Assembly (NCBI RefSeq): GCF_001280015.1
Contig: NZ_LGDV01000213.1
Location: forward strand, 62,001 to 126,000
Reading direction: 5' to 3'
Source of the DNA: Streptomyces sp. MMG1121
GTDB lineage: Bacteria; Actinomycetota; Actinomycetes; Streptomycetales; Streptomycetaceae
DNA: 64,000 nt
In this document: positions 25,094 to 34,240 of the stretch, piece after piece
Layout of the letters: each line of letters starts with the position of its first letter
How positions within the stretch are numbered: the first letter of the stretch is position 1
Position numbers and translations under genes: made by a program
The notes under the pieces: model-generated
Database searches by the model: none
Seen by the model: the letters and a program-made list of their open reading frames with translations, nothing else
Told to the model about the DNA's origin: nothing

Positions 25094-28000
25094 CTAGTGC
25101 GCGGACCGGGCGGGCCGGGGTCGCGCGTCGGCCGGGGCGGGCAGCGCGCCGGAGGCGACGCAGTGGTCGAGGTAGCGGAAGAACAGGGCGCGGTCGACCG
25201 GTGGGCGGTGGACACCGCTGCCGTGCAGACCGGCCGACACGTTGTCCGCGCGAACCGCTCCCAGGCTCAGGTCAGTGGCCGCGTCGGTACGCGGTGTCGT
25301 GGAGTCGAAGAAGGCCAGCAGGGTCGCGGCGTCCGGCGAGGAGGGCGACAGGCGGGCGCGCCACTCGGGCAGCGGCAGTACCTGGACGGCGTAGCCGTAT
25401 TCCGTCAGCCATTCGTGGACGTCGGCCAGCCGGACCGGAGCGTCGGCTGCGTGGTTGAACACCGTTGCGTTCGCCGGGTGTTGGGCGAGGCTCAGCTGGA
25501 CGACGGCGGCGGCCGCCTGGTCGACCGGGGTCCAGATCTCCGACTCGAACAGATCGGGAAGCAATCCCGTCGGCACACCGGCCCTGATGACGCTCCACAG
25601 GAAGTCCCGCTCGTTGACGTATCCGGTGGCGGCAGGGCCGACGATCCGGCCGAGCCGGTGCACGGTCACCGGGAAGCCGCGTTCGGCGGCCTGCTCCAGG
25701 AGTCGCTCCGAGGCCCATTTGGACTGCTGGTAGCCGTAGCGCAGTCCGGGGTGCGGTGGTAGGAAGTCCTCCGGTACGTCCGGGGCGAGCGAGCGCGGTG
25801 GCGCCACCGACAGGGTGGAGACGAAGTGGAGCGGGATCGCGCGCGGCGCGGCCATCCGCAGCAGCTGCCGGGTCGACTCGGTGTTGGTGCCACGCAGGGT
25901 GGCGTACTCACGCATGATGCTGACCGTCGCCCCGTTGTGGAAGATGGCGTCGCAGGTGGCGGCGAGGTCGGCGAACGGGGCCTCGTCGAGGTCGAGTCGG
26001 GGCAGCGAGAGGTCGGCGGGCAGGGCGGTGATCCGGTCGAGTGCGGTGGCGGACGGCAGGACTCCGTGCGCGCGCAGGGCGGTGTGGACGCGGTCGGTCG
26101 CCTCGGCCGCGTCCCGGGCCCGGACGGTGCAGACGAGGTCGGCGCCGGTGCGGTCCAGGAGGCGGGCGAGCAGGTGCGCGCCGACGAATCCGGTGGCGCC
26201 GGTCAGCAGGATCCGGTCCGGCTCGCGGGGCGGCCGGGTGCCGTCGCCCGCCAGCAGGTCCGGGTCGAGAACCGCGTCGGCGAGCAGCGTCGCGGGCAAC
26301 TGTGGTCCGGGGGCTGTCGGCTGCTCCGCCCGCTCGGGTTCCCGTCCCAGGAACAGGGCCAGATCGGCAGGCGTGGAGTACTGGAAGAGCCAGGCGACCT
26401 TGATGTCCCGGCCGAGTTCCACACCCAGGCGGTTGGCGGCCTGGATGGCCTGGAGAGAGTGCGCGCCGAGGTCGAACACGTCGTCCTGCGGGCCCACTTC
26501 GGCGCCCCCGAGCACCTGCGCCCAGACGGCGGTGACGATGCGTTCCAGTGGCAGGCCGGACCTCTCGGTGACGTCGGACCGGTCCGTCGCGCCGGCGGCC
26601 AGAGAGGCGCGGTCCGTCTTTCCGGAGGAGGTACGGGGTAGACGGTCGCGGAACTCGATGGCGGACGGGATCATGGCTGCGGGCAGCCGCGCCCTCAGGT
26701 GGTCGCGGACGGCGGCGGCCGTCGGGGTCTTGGTGCCGGGGACGAGGTGGGCCACCAGTCGGCGCGTGCCGTCCCGGAGCACACGGCCCACGACGGCCGC
26801 GTCCCGCACGTCCGGGTGGGCCAGCAGCGCGTTCTCCACCTCGGCCGGGTGCACCCGGTGTCCGCTGATCTTGAACTCGTCGTCGGTCCTTCCCCGGAAG
26901 CGCAACTGTCCGTCGGACCCGATGTCAACGAGGTCGCCGGTGCGATAGGCACGGGGCGCACCGGACAGCACGGGCAGGGGCGCGAACCTGGCCGCGTCAG
27001 CCGCGGACGCGCCCCGGTAGCCGTCGGCCAGGTTGCCGCCCAGCAGATACAGCTCGCCGTCGACGACGGCCGCCCGGGTTCCGGGCAGCGGCAGTCCGAT
27101 CGGGACGTCACCGGGGGCGAGGGCGGGATCGTGGAGGTCGGCGACGGTGGCCACGACCGTCGCCTCGGTCGGCCCGTAGGTGTTGAAGAGGCGGACCGAG
27201 GTGCCGACGGCCTTGCGCCACCGCTCGGCGCGGTCCGCAAGGGCCGCCTCGCCGCCGATGACGACGGTCCGCACGGTGGCGGGCAGGGTGGCCGCGCCGC
27301 TGGAGACCGCGTAGGCGATCTCGTGCCAGTAGGCCGTGGGCAGGTCCAGGAAGCTCACCCGCAGGCGCTCGCACTCCCCGAGGAATCCCGCGATCGAGTC
27401 GGTCATGCCGTCGGGACGGATCACGAGGGTGGCGCCCGTGCACAGGGTCAGGAACATCTCCTCGATGCTCGCGTCGAAGTGCAGGGGCGCGAACTGCAGG
27501 ACCCGGTCCGCACGGCGCGGCCCGTAGCGGTGGCCGGCACCGGCGACGAAGCGGGCCAGCGCCCGGTGCCCGGTCTCCACGCCTTTGGGCCGTCCGGTGG
27601 AGCCGGAGGTGTGGATGACATGCGCGAGGTCGTCCAGGCGGGGGGCGGGGGGCAGGGGGGTCGCGGGCGCACGGCCGGCGACGTCGAGGCGCAGGACGGG
27701 GTGGGCGGCGAAGCGGGCGGCGTCCGCCTCACCGGTGGTGAGGACGAGTGCGGGTCGGGCGGAGTCGAGCAGTTCGGTGCTGCGGCTCGTGGGCGCCGCG
27801 GGATCGAGCGGGCAGTACACCGCTCCCGACAGCAGGACACCGAGCAGAGCCGTGACGGCGTCGATGCCGCGGGGCAGGGCCACCGCGACCAGGTCGCCCT
27901 TGCCGACGCCGCGGTCCGCCAACCGGCGGGCGACCTCGCGTGCCGCACCGAACAGTCCTGCGTACGTGAGGTGTCGGCCGTCGTGTTCGACGGCGGTCGA

Positions 28001-29428
28001 CCCGCCGCGCCGGGCCGCGTGGCCGGCGATCAGCGCGAGCACCGGGCGCTCCGGCCCGGGCAGCGGCCCGCCGTCCAGGAGCACAGGAGCCACGGCGGTC
28101 GCGCCGTGCGGGGTCAGGGCGCCCAGGGGCCGGTCGGGGGCGGTCACGGCCGCGTTCAGCAGCGCGAACAGGCGTTGCTGATGCTCGGTCACGTCTGCGG
28201 CGTCGTAGAGATCCGGGTTGGCGTCGACGGCGAAGCGCAGTCCCCCGCCCTCGGACCGGTCGTAGACGTTGAAGGCGAGATCGTCGACCGGGCCGGCGGA
28301 GACGTTGTGGACGGTACTGCGGTGGCCTGCGAAGTGCAGGTCGTAGGCGAACGGCATGATGTTGACGCCGGGTCCGGACAGCCTGCGCTGTCCGCCGACC
28401 AGTTTGAGGTCGCGGCGCAGTTGTTCGTACCGGTAGCGCTGGTGGGGCAGTGCGGCGCGCAGTTCCGCCGAGACGCGGACGGCCAGGTCGCGCAGCGTGT
28501 CGGTGGCCGAGACCGGAACGCGCAGCGGCAGGATGTTGCGGACCGTGCAGGGCACGCGGAGCGAGACGGAGCCGAGACGGCCCATCGCCGGGACGCTGAG
28601 GACGATCTCCGGGGCTCCGGTGACGCGGTGCAGATGGGCCGCCGTGACGGCGAGCACGATCTCGGACCAGGTCACCGACAGGTCGCGGGCGACGGCCCGC
28701 AGCGCCCGGGTGCGCTCGGGGTCCAGGTCGGCCTCGCGCCGGTGGAAGGTACGGGCGGGCAGCGCCGTGCGGCCGGCCGGGCTGGCCACCTCGGGCCGGT
28801 CCGCGCAGCGCTCGGTCCAGTAGGCGCGGTCCCGGGCGTATCGTTCGGAGGCACGGTAGGTGCTCTCCTCTTCGAACACCGAGGCCGGCGTGCCGAAACC
28901 GCTGTCGCCTACGGCTTCACCGGCCATGAGCGACGTGTAGACCTGGGCGACCCGCCGGGCCACCAGGGAAAGGCCGAAGCCGTCGAGGGCTATGTGGTGC
29001 ACCCGGTGGTACCAGAGGAAGCGGTCGTCCGCGAGACGCAGCAGGGCGTGCCCGAAGACGGGGCCCCTCGTGAGGTCGACCGGCCGCTCCATGTCCTGGG
29101 CGATCCAGGCCAGTGCGGAGCCGTGCGGGTCGGGCTCGGCGGTGAGATCGGCGTGGTACAGCCGCCAGTCGGCGGTGGCAGGCGCGTGCACCTCCTGCAC
29201 GCGGCCCTGCTCGTCGGCGGTGAATGCCGTGTTGAGCGCCTCGGTCTCGGCGACGACGTGGTGCAGCGCGGTGTCGAAGACGCCCGTGTCCACGGGACCG
29301 TCGATGAGGACGTACTCGGCGGTGTTGTAGGCAGGGCTGCCCCGGTCCAGTTGCTGACCGGTCCAGATGCCCTCCTGGGCGGCCAGCAGCGGGCGGCCTG
29401 GTCCGGCGGCCCGGTCAGTTGTCGGCAC
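25094..29428 (-). CDS. Isonitrile lipopeptide NRPS, C-A-T-R architecture (ScoA/Nrp-like)
   Basis: 1444 residues. Condensation domain ~10-430, active site 'HHIALDG' (144-150). Adenylation ~460-940: 'IHTSGSTGRPKGVE', 'NTYGPTEAT', 'YRTGDLVD', 'LPRTSSGKTDR'. Thiolation ~960-1030, phosphopantetheine Ser in 'DLGAHSLQA' (~991). Terminal reductase ~1070-1444: 'LLTGATGFVGAHL' and catalytic 'YGYQQSKW'. In known systems such single-module enzymes acylate the two amines of a diamino acid (ornithine or lysine) with isonitrile acyl groups, then release it reductively; the amino acid here is inferred. The GTG start lies inside the 3' end of the ACP gene (14-base overlap). Confidence 0.95.
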   Translation of the reverse strand: MPTTDRAAGPGRPLLAAQEGIWTGQQLDRGSPAYNTAEYVLIDGPVDTGVFDTALHHVVAETEALNTAFTADEQGRVQEVHAPATADWRLYHADLTAEPDPHGSALAWIAQDMERPVDLTRGPVFGHALLRLADDRFLWYHRVHHIALDGFGLSLVARRVAQVYTSLMAGEAVGDSGFGTPASVFEEESTYRASERYARDRAYWTERCADRPEVASPAGRTALPARTFHRREADLDPERTRALRAVARDLSVTWSEIVLAVTAAHLHRVTGAPEIVLSVPAMGRLGSVSLRVPCTVRNILPLRVPVSATDTLRDLAVRVSAELRAALPHQRYRYEQLRRDLKLVGGQRRLSGPGVNIMPFAYDLHFAGHRSTVHNVSAGPVDDLAFNVYDRSEGGGLRFAVDANPDLYDAADVTEHQQRLFALLNAAVTAPDRPLGALTPHGATAVAPVLLDGGPLPGPERPVLALIAGHAARRGGSTAVEHDGRHLTYAGLFGAAREVARRLADRGVGKGDLVAVALPRGIDAVTALLGVLLSGAVYCPLDPAAPTSRSTELLDSARPALVLTTGEADAARFAAHPVLRLDVAGRAPATPLPPAPRLDDLAHVIHTSGSTGRPKGVETGHRALARFVAGAGHRYGPRRADRVLQFAPLHFDASIEEMFLTLCTGATLVIRPDGMTDSIAGFLGECERLRVSFLDLPTAYWHEIAYAVSSGAATLPATVRTVVIGGEAALADRAERWRKAVGTSVRLFNTYGPTEATVVATVADLHDPALAPGDVPIGLPLPGTRAAVVDGELYLLGGNLADGYRGASAADAARFAPLPVLSGAPRAYRTGDLVDIGSDGQLRFRGRTDDEFKISGHRVHPAEVENALLAHPDVRDAAVVGRVLRDGTRRLVAHLVPGTKTPTAAAVRDHLRARLPAAMIPSAIEFRDRLPRTSSGKTDRASLAAGATDRSDVTERSGLPLERIVTAVWAQVLGGAEVGPQDDVFDLGAHSLQAIQAANRLGVELGRDIKVAWLFQYSTPADLALFLGREPERAEQPTAPGPQLPATLLADAVLDPDLLAGDGTRPPREPDRILLTGATGFVGAHLLARLLDRTGADLVCTVRARDAAEATDRVHTALRAHGVLPSATALDRITALPADLSLPRLDLDEAPFADLAATCDAIFHNGATVSIMREYATLRGTNTESTRQLLRMAAPRAIPLHFVSTLSVAPPRSLAPDVPEDFLPPHPGLRYGYQQSKWASERLLEQAAERGFPVTVHRLGRIVGPAATGYVNERDFLWSVIRAGVPTGLLPDLFESEIWTPVDQAAAAVVQLSLAQHPANATVFNHAADAPVRLADVHEWLTEYGYAVQVLPLPEWRARLSPSSPDAATLLAFFDSTTPRTDAATDLSLGAVRADNVSAGLHGSGVHRPPVDRALFFRYLDHCVASGALPAPADARPRPARSAH

Positions 29429-29669
29429 GGACCGCCCCCGTCCGCTCGGCGAGCAGGTGCCACCAGTCGGCGAACGTGGCGCGTTCCGCGAGTTCGACGA
29501 AGGTCACGTCCACGCCCGTCTCCCGCCAGCGTTCGATCAGGGTCACGATGCGCAGCGAGTCCATGCCCGCGTCCAGCGCGCCGTTGTCCAGGTCGACTTC
29601 GTCGGGGTGCTGGTGGAGGCATTCCGCCAGGTCGGCGCGGAACGTCGCCAGGGTGAGGGGAGAAGCCAT
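29415..29669 (-). CDS. Acyl carrier protein of the isonitrile pathway (ScoB-like)
   Basis: 84 residues, one phosphopantetheine-binding domain. The modified Ser is in 'ALDAGMDSLRIVTLIERW'. It carries the unsaturated acyl group loaded by the adjacent ligase, and later the isonitrile acid, for the NRPS. It overlaps the NRPS gene by 14 bases and follows the ligase gene by 36, so all three are co-translated or co-transcribed. Confidence 0.92.
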   Translation of the reverse strand: MASPLTLATFRADLAECLHQHPDEVDLDNGALDAGMDSLRIVTLIERWRETGVDVTFVELAERATFADWWHLLAERTGAVRADN

Positions 29670-29705
29670 GGGTGTCGGTCTCTTTCGGTAGCTGGTCGGC
29701 GGTGG

Positions 29706-31286
29706 TCAGTTGACCTTGCGTTCGGCCTCGCCCCAGAAACGGTCGCGCAGTTCGCGGCGCAGGATCTTTCCGCTGGGGTTGCGCGGCACGTGGTCGATGA
29801 ACTCGTAGCGGGCGGGCAGTTTGAACGCGGCGAGCCGCGGGACCAGGAAGGTGTGCAGGTCGCGGGGGCTTGGCCGGTCGCCGGCCGCGGGGACGACGAA
29901 GGCGTGCACGTACTCGCCCCACCGTTCGTCGGGGGCACCGACGACCACCACCTCGGCGACGCCGGGGTGGTGCTCCAGGGCGTTCTCGATCTCGGCGGGG
30001 TAGACGTTCTCGCCGGCGACGAGGATGGCGTCCTTGATGCGGTCGCGGATGAAGAGGTAGCCGTCGGTGTCGACGTATCCGGCATCTCCGGTACGGATCC
30101 AGCCGTCGACGAGTGTCTCCGCGGTCCTGTCGGGCAGCCCCCAGTACTCGACCATGTGCGCGGGAGTGGCGAGGCAGACCTCGCCCACCGCTCCGGACGG
30201 CAGTTCGCGGCCCTGGCCGTCGATCACCTTGACGCGGACGCCGGGATAGGGCCGGCCGGCCGCCCGCAGGAGACCAGTGCCGGGCACGTGTGCGGCGGGC
30301 GGCAGACAGATCGCGGTGTTGCCGGTCTCGGTCAGGCCGTAGATCTGCGCGAACTCGCAGTCCAGGACCGCGAGGCTGGTGGCGAGGAGGGCCTCGGAGA
30401 CGGGTGAGCCGCCGTACACGGTCTTGCGCACAGTGGTGAAGTCCTCGGCGTTCACGCCGGGTTCCGACAGCATCATGCGCAGCATGGCCGGGACCACGCA
30501 GACGGTGGTGATACCGAGGTCCCGGATCAGGTCGACGGCCTGGCGGGCGGCGAAGGCGCGCATCGCGACCACGGTGGTGCCGGCGTTGAAGTTCTGTGTG
30601 GCCCACCACAGGCCGCCGATGTGGAAACCGGGTATGCCGATCAGGGCCTTGTCGCCCGGCAGCCAGTCGATCCAGTCCACGCCCGCGTCCGCCATGGCGC
30701 GCGCGATGGCGAAGAAGCTGCGGTGGGCGAGGACGACGCCCTTGGGCAGTCCGGTGGTACCGCTCGTGTAGAGCTGCGCGATCGGGGTGTCGGGGGTGGC
30801 CTCGACGGAGTCGGTCTCGTCGGCGGGGTGCGCCGCCTTCCAGGCGGCGAAGCCGTCGTCGGTGTCGAGGGGGACGACGGCCTTGGGCGGATCGGTCGGC
30901 ATGGCCTCGACGATGTGCCGGAACTCCTCCTCCAGGAACAGCAGGCGGGTGCAGGAGTCCTGGAGGATGTGGCTGACCTCGGGTGCGGTCAGCCGCCAGT
31001 TCACCGGGACCAGGACGGTTCCGGTCTTGGCACAGCCGAAGAGGACTTCGTAGTAGTGCTCCGACTCCTTGCCCAGATAGGCGATCCGGTCGCCGGGACC
31101 GATGCCGGCGGCCCTGAGGGCGTGCGCGATGCGGTTGCTCTCGCGGTGCAGCCCGCCGTAGGTGAGAGTGCGGCCCTCGCAGAGCACGGCCGGGGTGTCC
31201 GGCTGCCGCTCGGCGTGCAGGCGCGCCGTCTGCACCAGGGTTCGTAGCTCGTGTCCTGGCTCCCGCGCGGCCGTGGGGCTGTCCAT
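29706..31286 (-). CDS. Acyl-ACP ligase of the isonitrile pathway (ScoC/FadD10-like)
   Basis: 526 residues of the ANL adenylating family. 'AQLYTSGTTGLPKGVVLAHR' is the P-loop, 'YGLTETGNT' the A5 motif, 'GWIRTGDAGYVDTDGYLFI' A7, 'IKDAILVAGENVYPAEIE' A8, and 'PRNPSGKILRREL' carries the late lysine. In known systems it activates a short alpha,beta-unsaturated acid, and later the isonitrile acid, onto the ACP. The frame is open far upstream, but the ATG at 31286 (MDSPTAAR) begins the family homology. Confidence 0.95.
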   Translation of the reverse strand: MDSPTAAREPGHELRTLVQTARLHAERQPDTPAVLCEGRTLTYGGLHRESNRIAHALRAAGIGPGDRIAYLGKESEHYYEVLFGCAKTGTVLVPVNWRLTAPEVSHILQDSCTRLLFLEEEFRHIVEAMPTDPPKAVVPLDTDDGFAAWKAAHPADETDSVEATPDTPIAQLYTSGTTGLPKGVVLAHRSFFAIARAMADAGVDWIDWLPGDKALIGIPGFHIGGLWWATQNFNAGTTVVAMRAFAARQAVDLIRDLGITTVCVVPAMLRMMLSEPGVNAEDFTTVRKTVYGGSPVSEALLATSLAVLDCEFAQIYGLTETGNTAICLPPAAHVPGTGLLRAAGRPYPGVRVKVIDGQGRELPSGAVGEVCLATPAHMVEYWGLPDRTAETLVDGWIRTGDAGYVDTDGYLFIRDRIKDAILVAGENVYPAEIENALEHHPGVAEVVVVGAPDERWGEYVHAFVVPAAGDRPSPRDLHTFLVPRLAAFKLPARYEFIDHVPRNPSGKILRRELRDRFWGEAERKVN

Positions 31287-31330
31287 ACCGGTGTCTCCGT
31301 CCTGTGTCGTTCCTCGGGTGGGTGGCGGGT

Positions 31331-31879
31331 TCAGGGCAGGTTGACGAAGGCGAGCGTGGTCTCGCCGTCGCACTGTCCGCCGTCGGCGTCCCAGTACCGG
31401 TGGACGGTCTGGGCGTGGAGGAACGGACGGGACGCGGCGGGGGTGCGTCGGGCCACGGAGCGGAACTCCAGCTCGCCGTGGAAGGCACGGGGGTCGACCG
31501 GCCGCCGGAACCGGGCCGAGAAGCGGGCGATGAGGATGTCCGGGAGCTGGTGGCGCCAGAAGTCGTCGAGGGTCCAGTCCTCGAAGCCGGTCAGCAGTCG
31601 CTCCTGGACGGACTTGGCGACCAGGTAGTACATCATCTGGTTGTAGGCGATGTTCACCTCGACCGCGTTGAGATGGCCGGTGTCGTCGATGTAGCAGGAC
31701 TCGGGGATGGCGAACTCGCAGCGGGCGGCGGAGAGCCCGTCGTGTGCGGTGACGACGGCGGAGCGCAGATACGCACAGTGGGCCTTGTAGGGCGCGAGGA
31801 CTCGCGCGAGCAGGTCCTCGTCCGTGTCGTAGGCGGCCACCGGCTCGGCAGCGGGGGCGGTGGGAGCGGTGGTGGTCAT
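31331..31879 (-). CDS. FcoT/ScoD-family thioesterase (glycine-adding, acyl-releasing enzyme)
   Basis: 182 residues, hot-dog fold of the FcoT type ('[20 protein letters not shown]', '[20 protein letters not shown]', '[16 protein letters not shown]'). In characterised pathways this enzyme adds glycine across the double bond of an enoyl-ACP and hydrolyses the thioester, giving the N-carboxymethyl-3-amino acid used by the oxidase. Its ATG overlaps the stop of the oxidase gene (ATGA, four bases). Confidence 0.92.
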   Translation of the reverse strand: MTTTAPTAPAAEPVAAYDTDEDLLARVLAPYKAHCAYLRSAVVTAHDGLSAARCEFAIPESCYIDDTGHLNAVEVNIAYNQMMYYLVAKSVQERLLTGFEDWTLDDFWRHQLPDILIARFSARFRRPVDPRAFHGELEFRSVARRTPAASRPFLHAQTVHRYWDADGGQCDGETTLAFVNLP

Positions 31880-32766
31880 GCGGCGGTGATCCCGTCGTAC
31901 AGCTCGTGCTCGTCGTGGACGGTGACGCGGTAGGAGACCGTCGGTTCGGGCGTAGTGGTGTGCCGGGCACGGTGGATGAGGCTGCGGTTGTCCCAGACGA
32001 GCAGATCGCCCCGCTCGAAGCCCTGCAGGTGGATACCGGGGTGCTCGAAGGTGCCGTCGAGCTGGCCGGTTGCCTCGAAGAGCCGGTTGAGCAGGTGTTC
32101 GTCGAGCGGGGTGCCGCCGGCGTCCTCGATGCCGACGGTGAAGCCCTCGCTGATGTAGAGGACGGTTTCGCCGGTCATCGGGTGGGTGAAGGTGGTCGGC
32201 CGGCGCACGGCCGGGGTCTTCTGTTCGACCTCCTCGATGATCTCCGATATGGGCCGGTAGACGTCGTGCGGCCGGATCTTGAAGTACTTGCGCACGGAGT
32301 GCGTGCAGTACGTTCCGGCGATCTCCTTCTTCAGTCCCCCGGGCAGCCGCTCGTAGGCGGTGCCCATGTCGATGAAGTAGGTGCCGCGGTTCTTCTCCGG
32401 GATGACCTGGGGGTGGATCAGGGTGATCCCGAAGGGGTCGGGCATGAACTGATAGTCGGCGTGCCAGAACTTGCCGGTCTTGGGCACACCGATCTGCTTG
32501 CCGTTCTCGGGGACGTTGGAGGAGACGAAGATCTCCTCGATCTCCGGGTGGTGGTACATCGGCTCGTAGTAGGTCTCCGGCCGGCCGAGGCGCTTTCCGA
32601 GGTCGAGGAAGGCTTGCGGGGAGAGGTCCTGGTTCTTCAGGACGGCGATCTTCTTCGTGTAGACGGTCTGCTTGAGGGTCTCGATGTCGGCGTCGGAGGC
32701 GGTGACGTGGTCGAAGCCCTCGACCGTGGCGCCCATGGCCTTGCCGGGCTGGTCGGTGATCCTCAT
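31876..32766 (-). CDS. Fe(II)/2-oxoglutarate isonitrile-forming oxidase (ScoE/TauD-like)
   Basis: 296 residues, TauD/TfdA fold. The iron ligands are 'KFWHADYQF' (HxD) and the distal His in 'LIHRARH', with the Arg that binds 2-oxoglutarate near '[10 protein letters not shown]'. ScoE and Rv0097 convert the glycine adduct into the isonitrile with loss of CO2. The start at 32766 (MRITDQPG) fits the family; a short upstream extension is not supported. The gene is in the middle of the operon, 66 bases after the second ACP gene. Confidence 0.95.
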   Translation of the reverse strand: MRITDQPGKAMGATVEGFDHVTASDADIETLKQTVYTKKIAVLKNQDLSPQAFLDLGKRLGRPETYYEPMYHHPEIEEIFVSSNVPENGKQIGVPKTGKFWHADYQFMPDPFGITLIHPQVIPEKNRGTYFIDMGTAYERLPGGLKKEIAGTYCTHSVRKYFKIRPHDVYRPISEIIEEVEQKTPAVRRPTTFTHPMTGETVLYISEGFTVGIEDAGGTPLDEHLLNRLFEATGQLDGTFEHPGIHLQGFERGDLLVWDNRSLIHRARHTTTPEPTVSYRVTVHDEHELYDGITAA

Positions 32767-32832
32767 GGTGAGGCGTCCTTCGGGGTGAGGTGGTGAACGT
32801 GATGGCGGCAACCGGCCGACGCCGTGCGGCCG

Positions 32833-33087
32833 TTAGGGCAGGGGCCGGGGGCGGGCCGCCAGTCCGGCCTCGATCAGCACCGCGGTCGCGGCGAGCGTGA
32901 GGTCGGACCGGAGTTCGTCGTCGGCGACGGTGACACCGAGATCGCGTTCGATGCGGATGCTGATCTCGACCATCGTCAGCGAGTCGACGTCGAGTTCGGC
33001 GAAGGTCGCCTCGGGCCGGATCCGGTCGGCGGGGGCGTCGTGGAGTCTTGCGAGGATCTCTACGAGTCGCCCGTAGGTGGTGGTCAT
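32833..33087 (-). CDS. Second acyl carrier protein, paired with KAS III
   Basis: 84 residues: 'RIRPEATFAELDVDSLTMVEI', with the phosphopantetheine Ser in DVDSL. It is only distantly like the ScoB-type ACP nearby. Its start overlaps the stop of the KAS III gene by four bases (ATGA), so the two are made in equal amounts and probably act together. It is not part of the five-gene isonitrile core. It may carry a precursor chain made or extended by the KAS III. Confidence 0.9.
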   Translation of the reverse strand: MTTTYGRLVEILARLHDAPADRIRPEATFAELDVDSLTMVEISIRIERDLGVTVADDELRSDLTLAATAVLIEAGLAARPRPLP

Positions 33088-34154
33088 GGGGTGCTTTCCT
33101 CTCCCTGTTCGTGGGGCGGGACCGGCGCGGGCAGCGTCGGCCAGGTCAGGAGGCCGGAACCCCAGGTGAGGCCGCCTCCGAACGCCGTGAGCAGCAGCCG
33201 GTCACCGGGGGTGAGTGTGCGCCGGGCCGCGGCGTCGGCGAGGGCGAGCGGGATGGACGCGGCGCCCGTGTTGCCGACCGACTCGACGTGCGTGAGGCAG
33301 CGTTCCCGGGGCAGTCCGAGGTCGTCGGCGACCGAGTGCAGGATGCGCAGGTTGGCCTGGTGCGGTGCGAAGTGGTCGATGTCGCCGGCTTTGCAGCCGG
33401 CCTGCGCGAGCACCGTGCGCGCCGACGCGGCCATGCGGGTCACGGCATGCCGGTAGACCTCCTTGCCCCGCATGGCGAAGTACAGGTCGGCGGGAGCGGT
33501 CCGGCCGGGCGTCGCACGGTGGCGGGAGCCGCCCGCGGCCACCATGATCATGTCCTCGTGGGTGCCGTCGCTGCCGAGGTCGAACGGGCCGACCGCGCCG
33601 GGCTCGTCGGGATGGCCTGCGCGCAGCACGACCGCTCCGGCACCGTCCCCGAAGATGATCGCGTGGGCACGGTCCAGCGGATCCACGATGGTCGAGTAGG
33701 CGTCCGCGCCGATGAGCAGTACCCCTCGGGCCACTTGGGAAGCGATGAGTCCCGCGGCGGCGGCGAGGCCGTACACGAATCCTGTGCACACGGCGGCGAC
33801 GTCGAACGCGGCGGCGCCGGCCAGACCGAGTCGGGCCGCGACCAGCGGCGCGGTGGCCGGGCAGGTGCGGTCAGGGGTGGTCGTGGCGACGACCACGGCG
33901 TCCACGGCCGAAGGGCCGCACGAGGCGAGCGCGCGACGGCCCGCCCGGACGGCGAGGTCGGAGGTCGCCTGCCCGGGCCCGATCACATGACGACGCCGGA
34001 TGCCGGTCCGGGTACGGATCCAGGTGTCATCGGTGTCGAGCCGTCGTGCGAGGTCGTCGTTGGTCACCACCTGGGGCGGCACCCAGCCGCCCAGACCGCA
34101 CAGGACGGCGGCGGGTACGGCCGGCGCGGGCGGGCCGGGGACGGCAGGGGGCAT
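33084..34154 (-). CDS. 3-Oxoacyl-ACP synthase III (KAS III, FabH-like)
   Basis: 356 residues. The catalytic triad is in place: Cys in 'VAAVCTGFVYGLA', His in 'APHQANLRIL' and Asn in 'SVGNTGAASIPLAL'; 'TRTGIRRRHV' and 'GDGAGAVVL' are also typical. The ATG at 34154 has GGAG 8 nt before it. KAS III enzymes condense an acyl-CoA with malonyl-ACP. Here it is coupled to its own ACP inside the isonitrile operon, so it may supply or lengthen the acyl precursor; no ketoreductase or dehydratase is present locally, so the later steps would be borrowed from primary metabolism. Confidence 0.94.
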   Translation of the reverse strand: MPPAVPGPPAPAVPAAVLCGLGGWVPPQVVTNDDLARRLDTDDTWIRTRTGIRRRHVIGPGQATSDLAVRAGRRALASCGPSAVDAVVVATTTPDRTCPATAPLVAARLGLAGAAAFDVAAVCTGFVYGLAAAAGLIASQVARGVLLIGADAYSTIVDPLDRAHAIIFGDGAGAVVLRAGHPDEPGAVGPFDLGSDGTHEDMIMVAAGGSRHRATPGRTAPADLYFAMRGKEVYRHAVTRMAASARTVLAQAGCKAGDIDHFAPHQANLRILHSVADDLGLPRERCLTHVESVGNTGAASIPLALADAAARRTLTPGDRLLLTAFGGGLTWGSGLLTWPTLPAPVPPHEQGEESTP

Positions 34155-34240
34155 GGGGTACTCCAGGCGGGAACGGGGCGCGGCAACAGGTGCCGGGAGA
34201 GCGGTTCTTGGGGGTGCGGGGCGGGGACGGGTCGCGGGCG

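Noticed and set aside
22939..25215. A single 758-residue open frame covering the permease and continuing upstream
   Set aside because: Only the last ~340 residues are permease-like. The upstream part is the shadow of the binding-protein gene in another frame, rich in Arg and Pro, and the lipoprotein frame is clearly the real one there.
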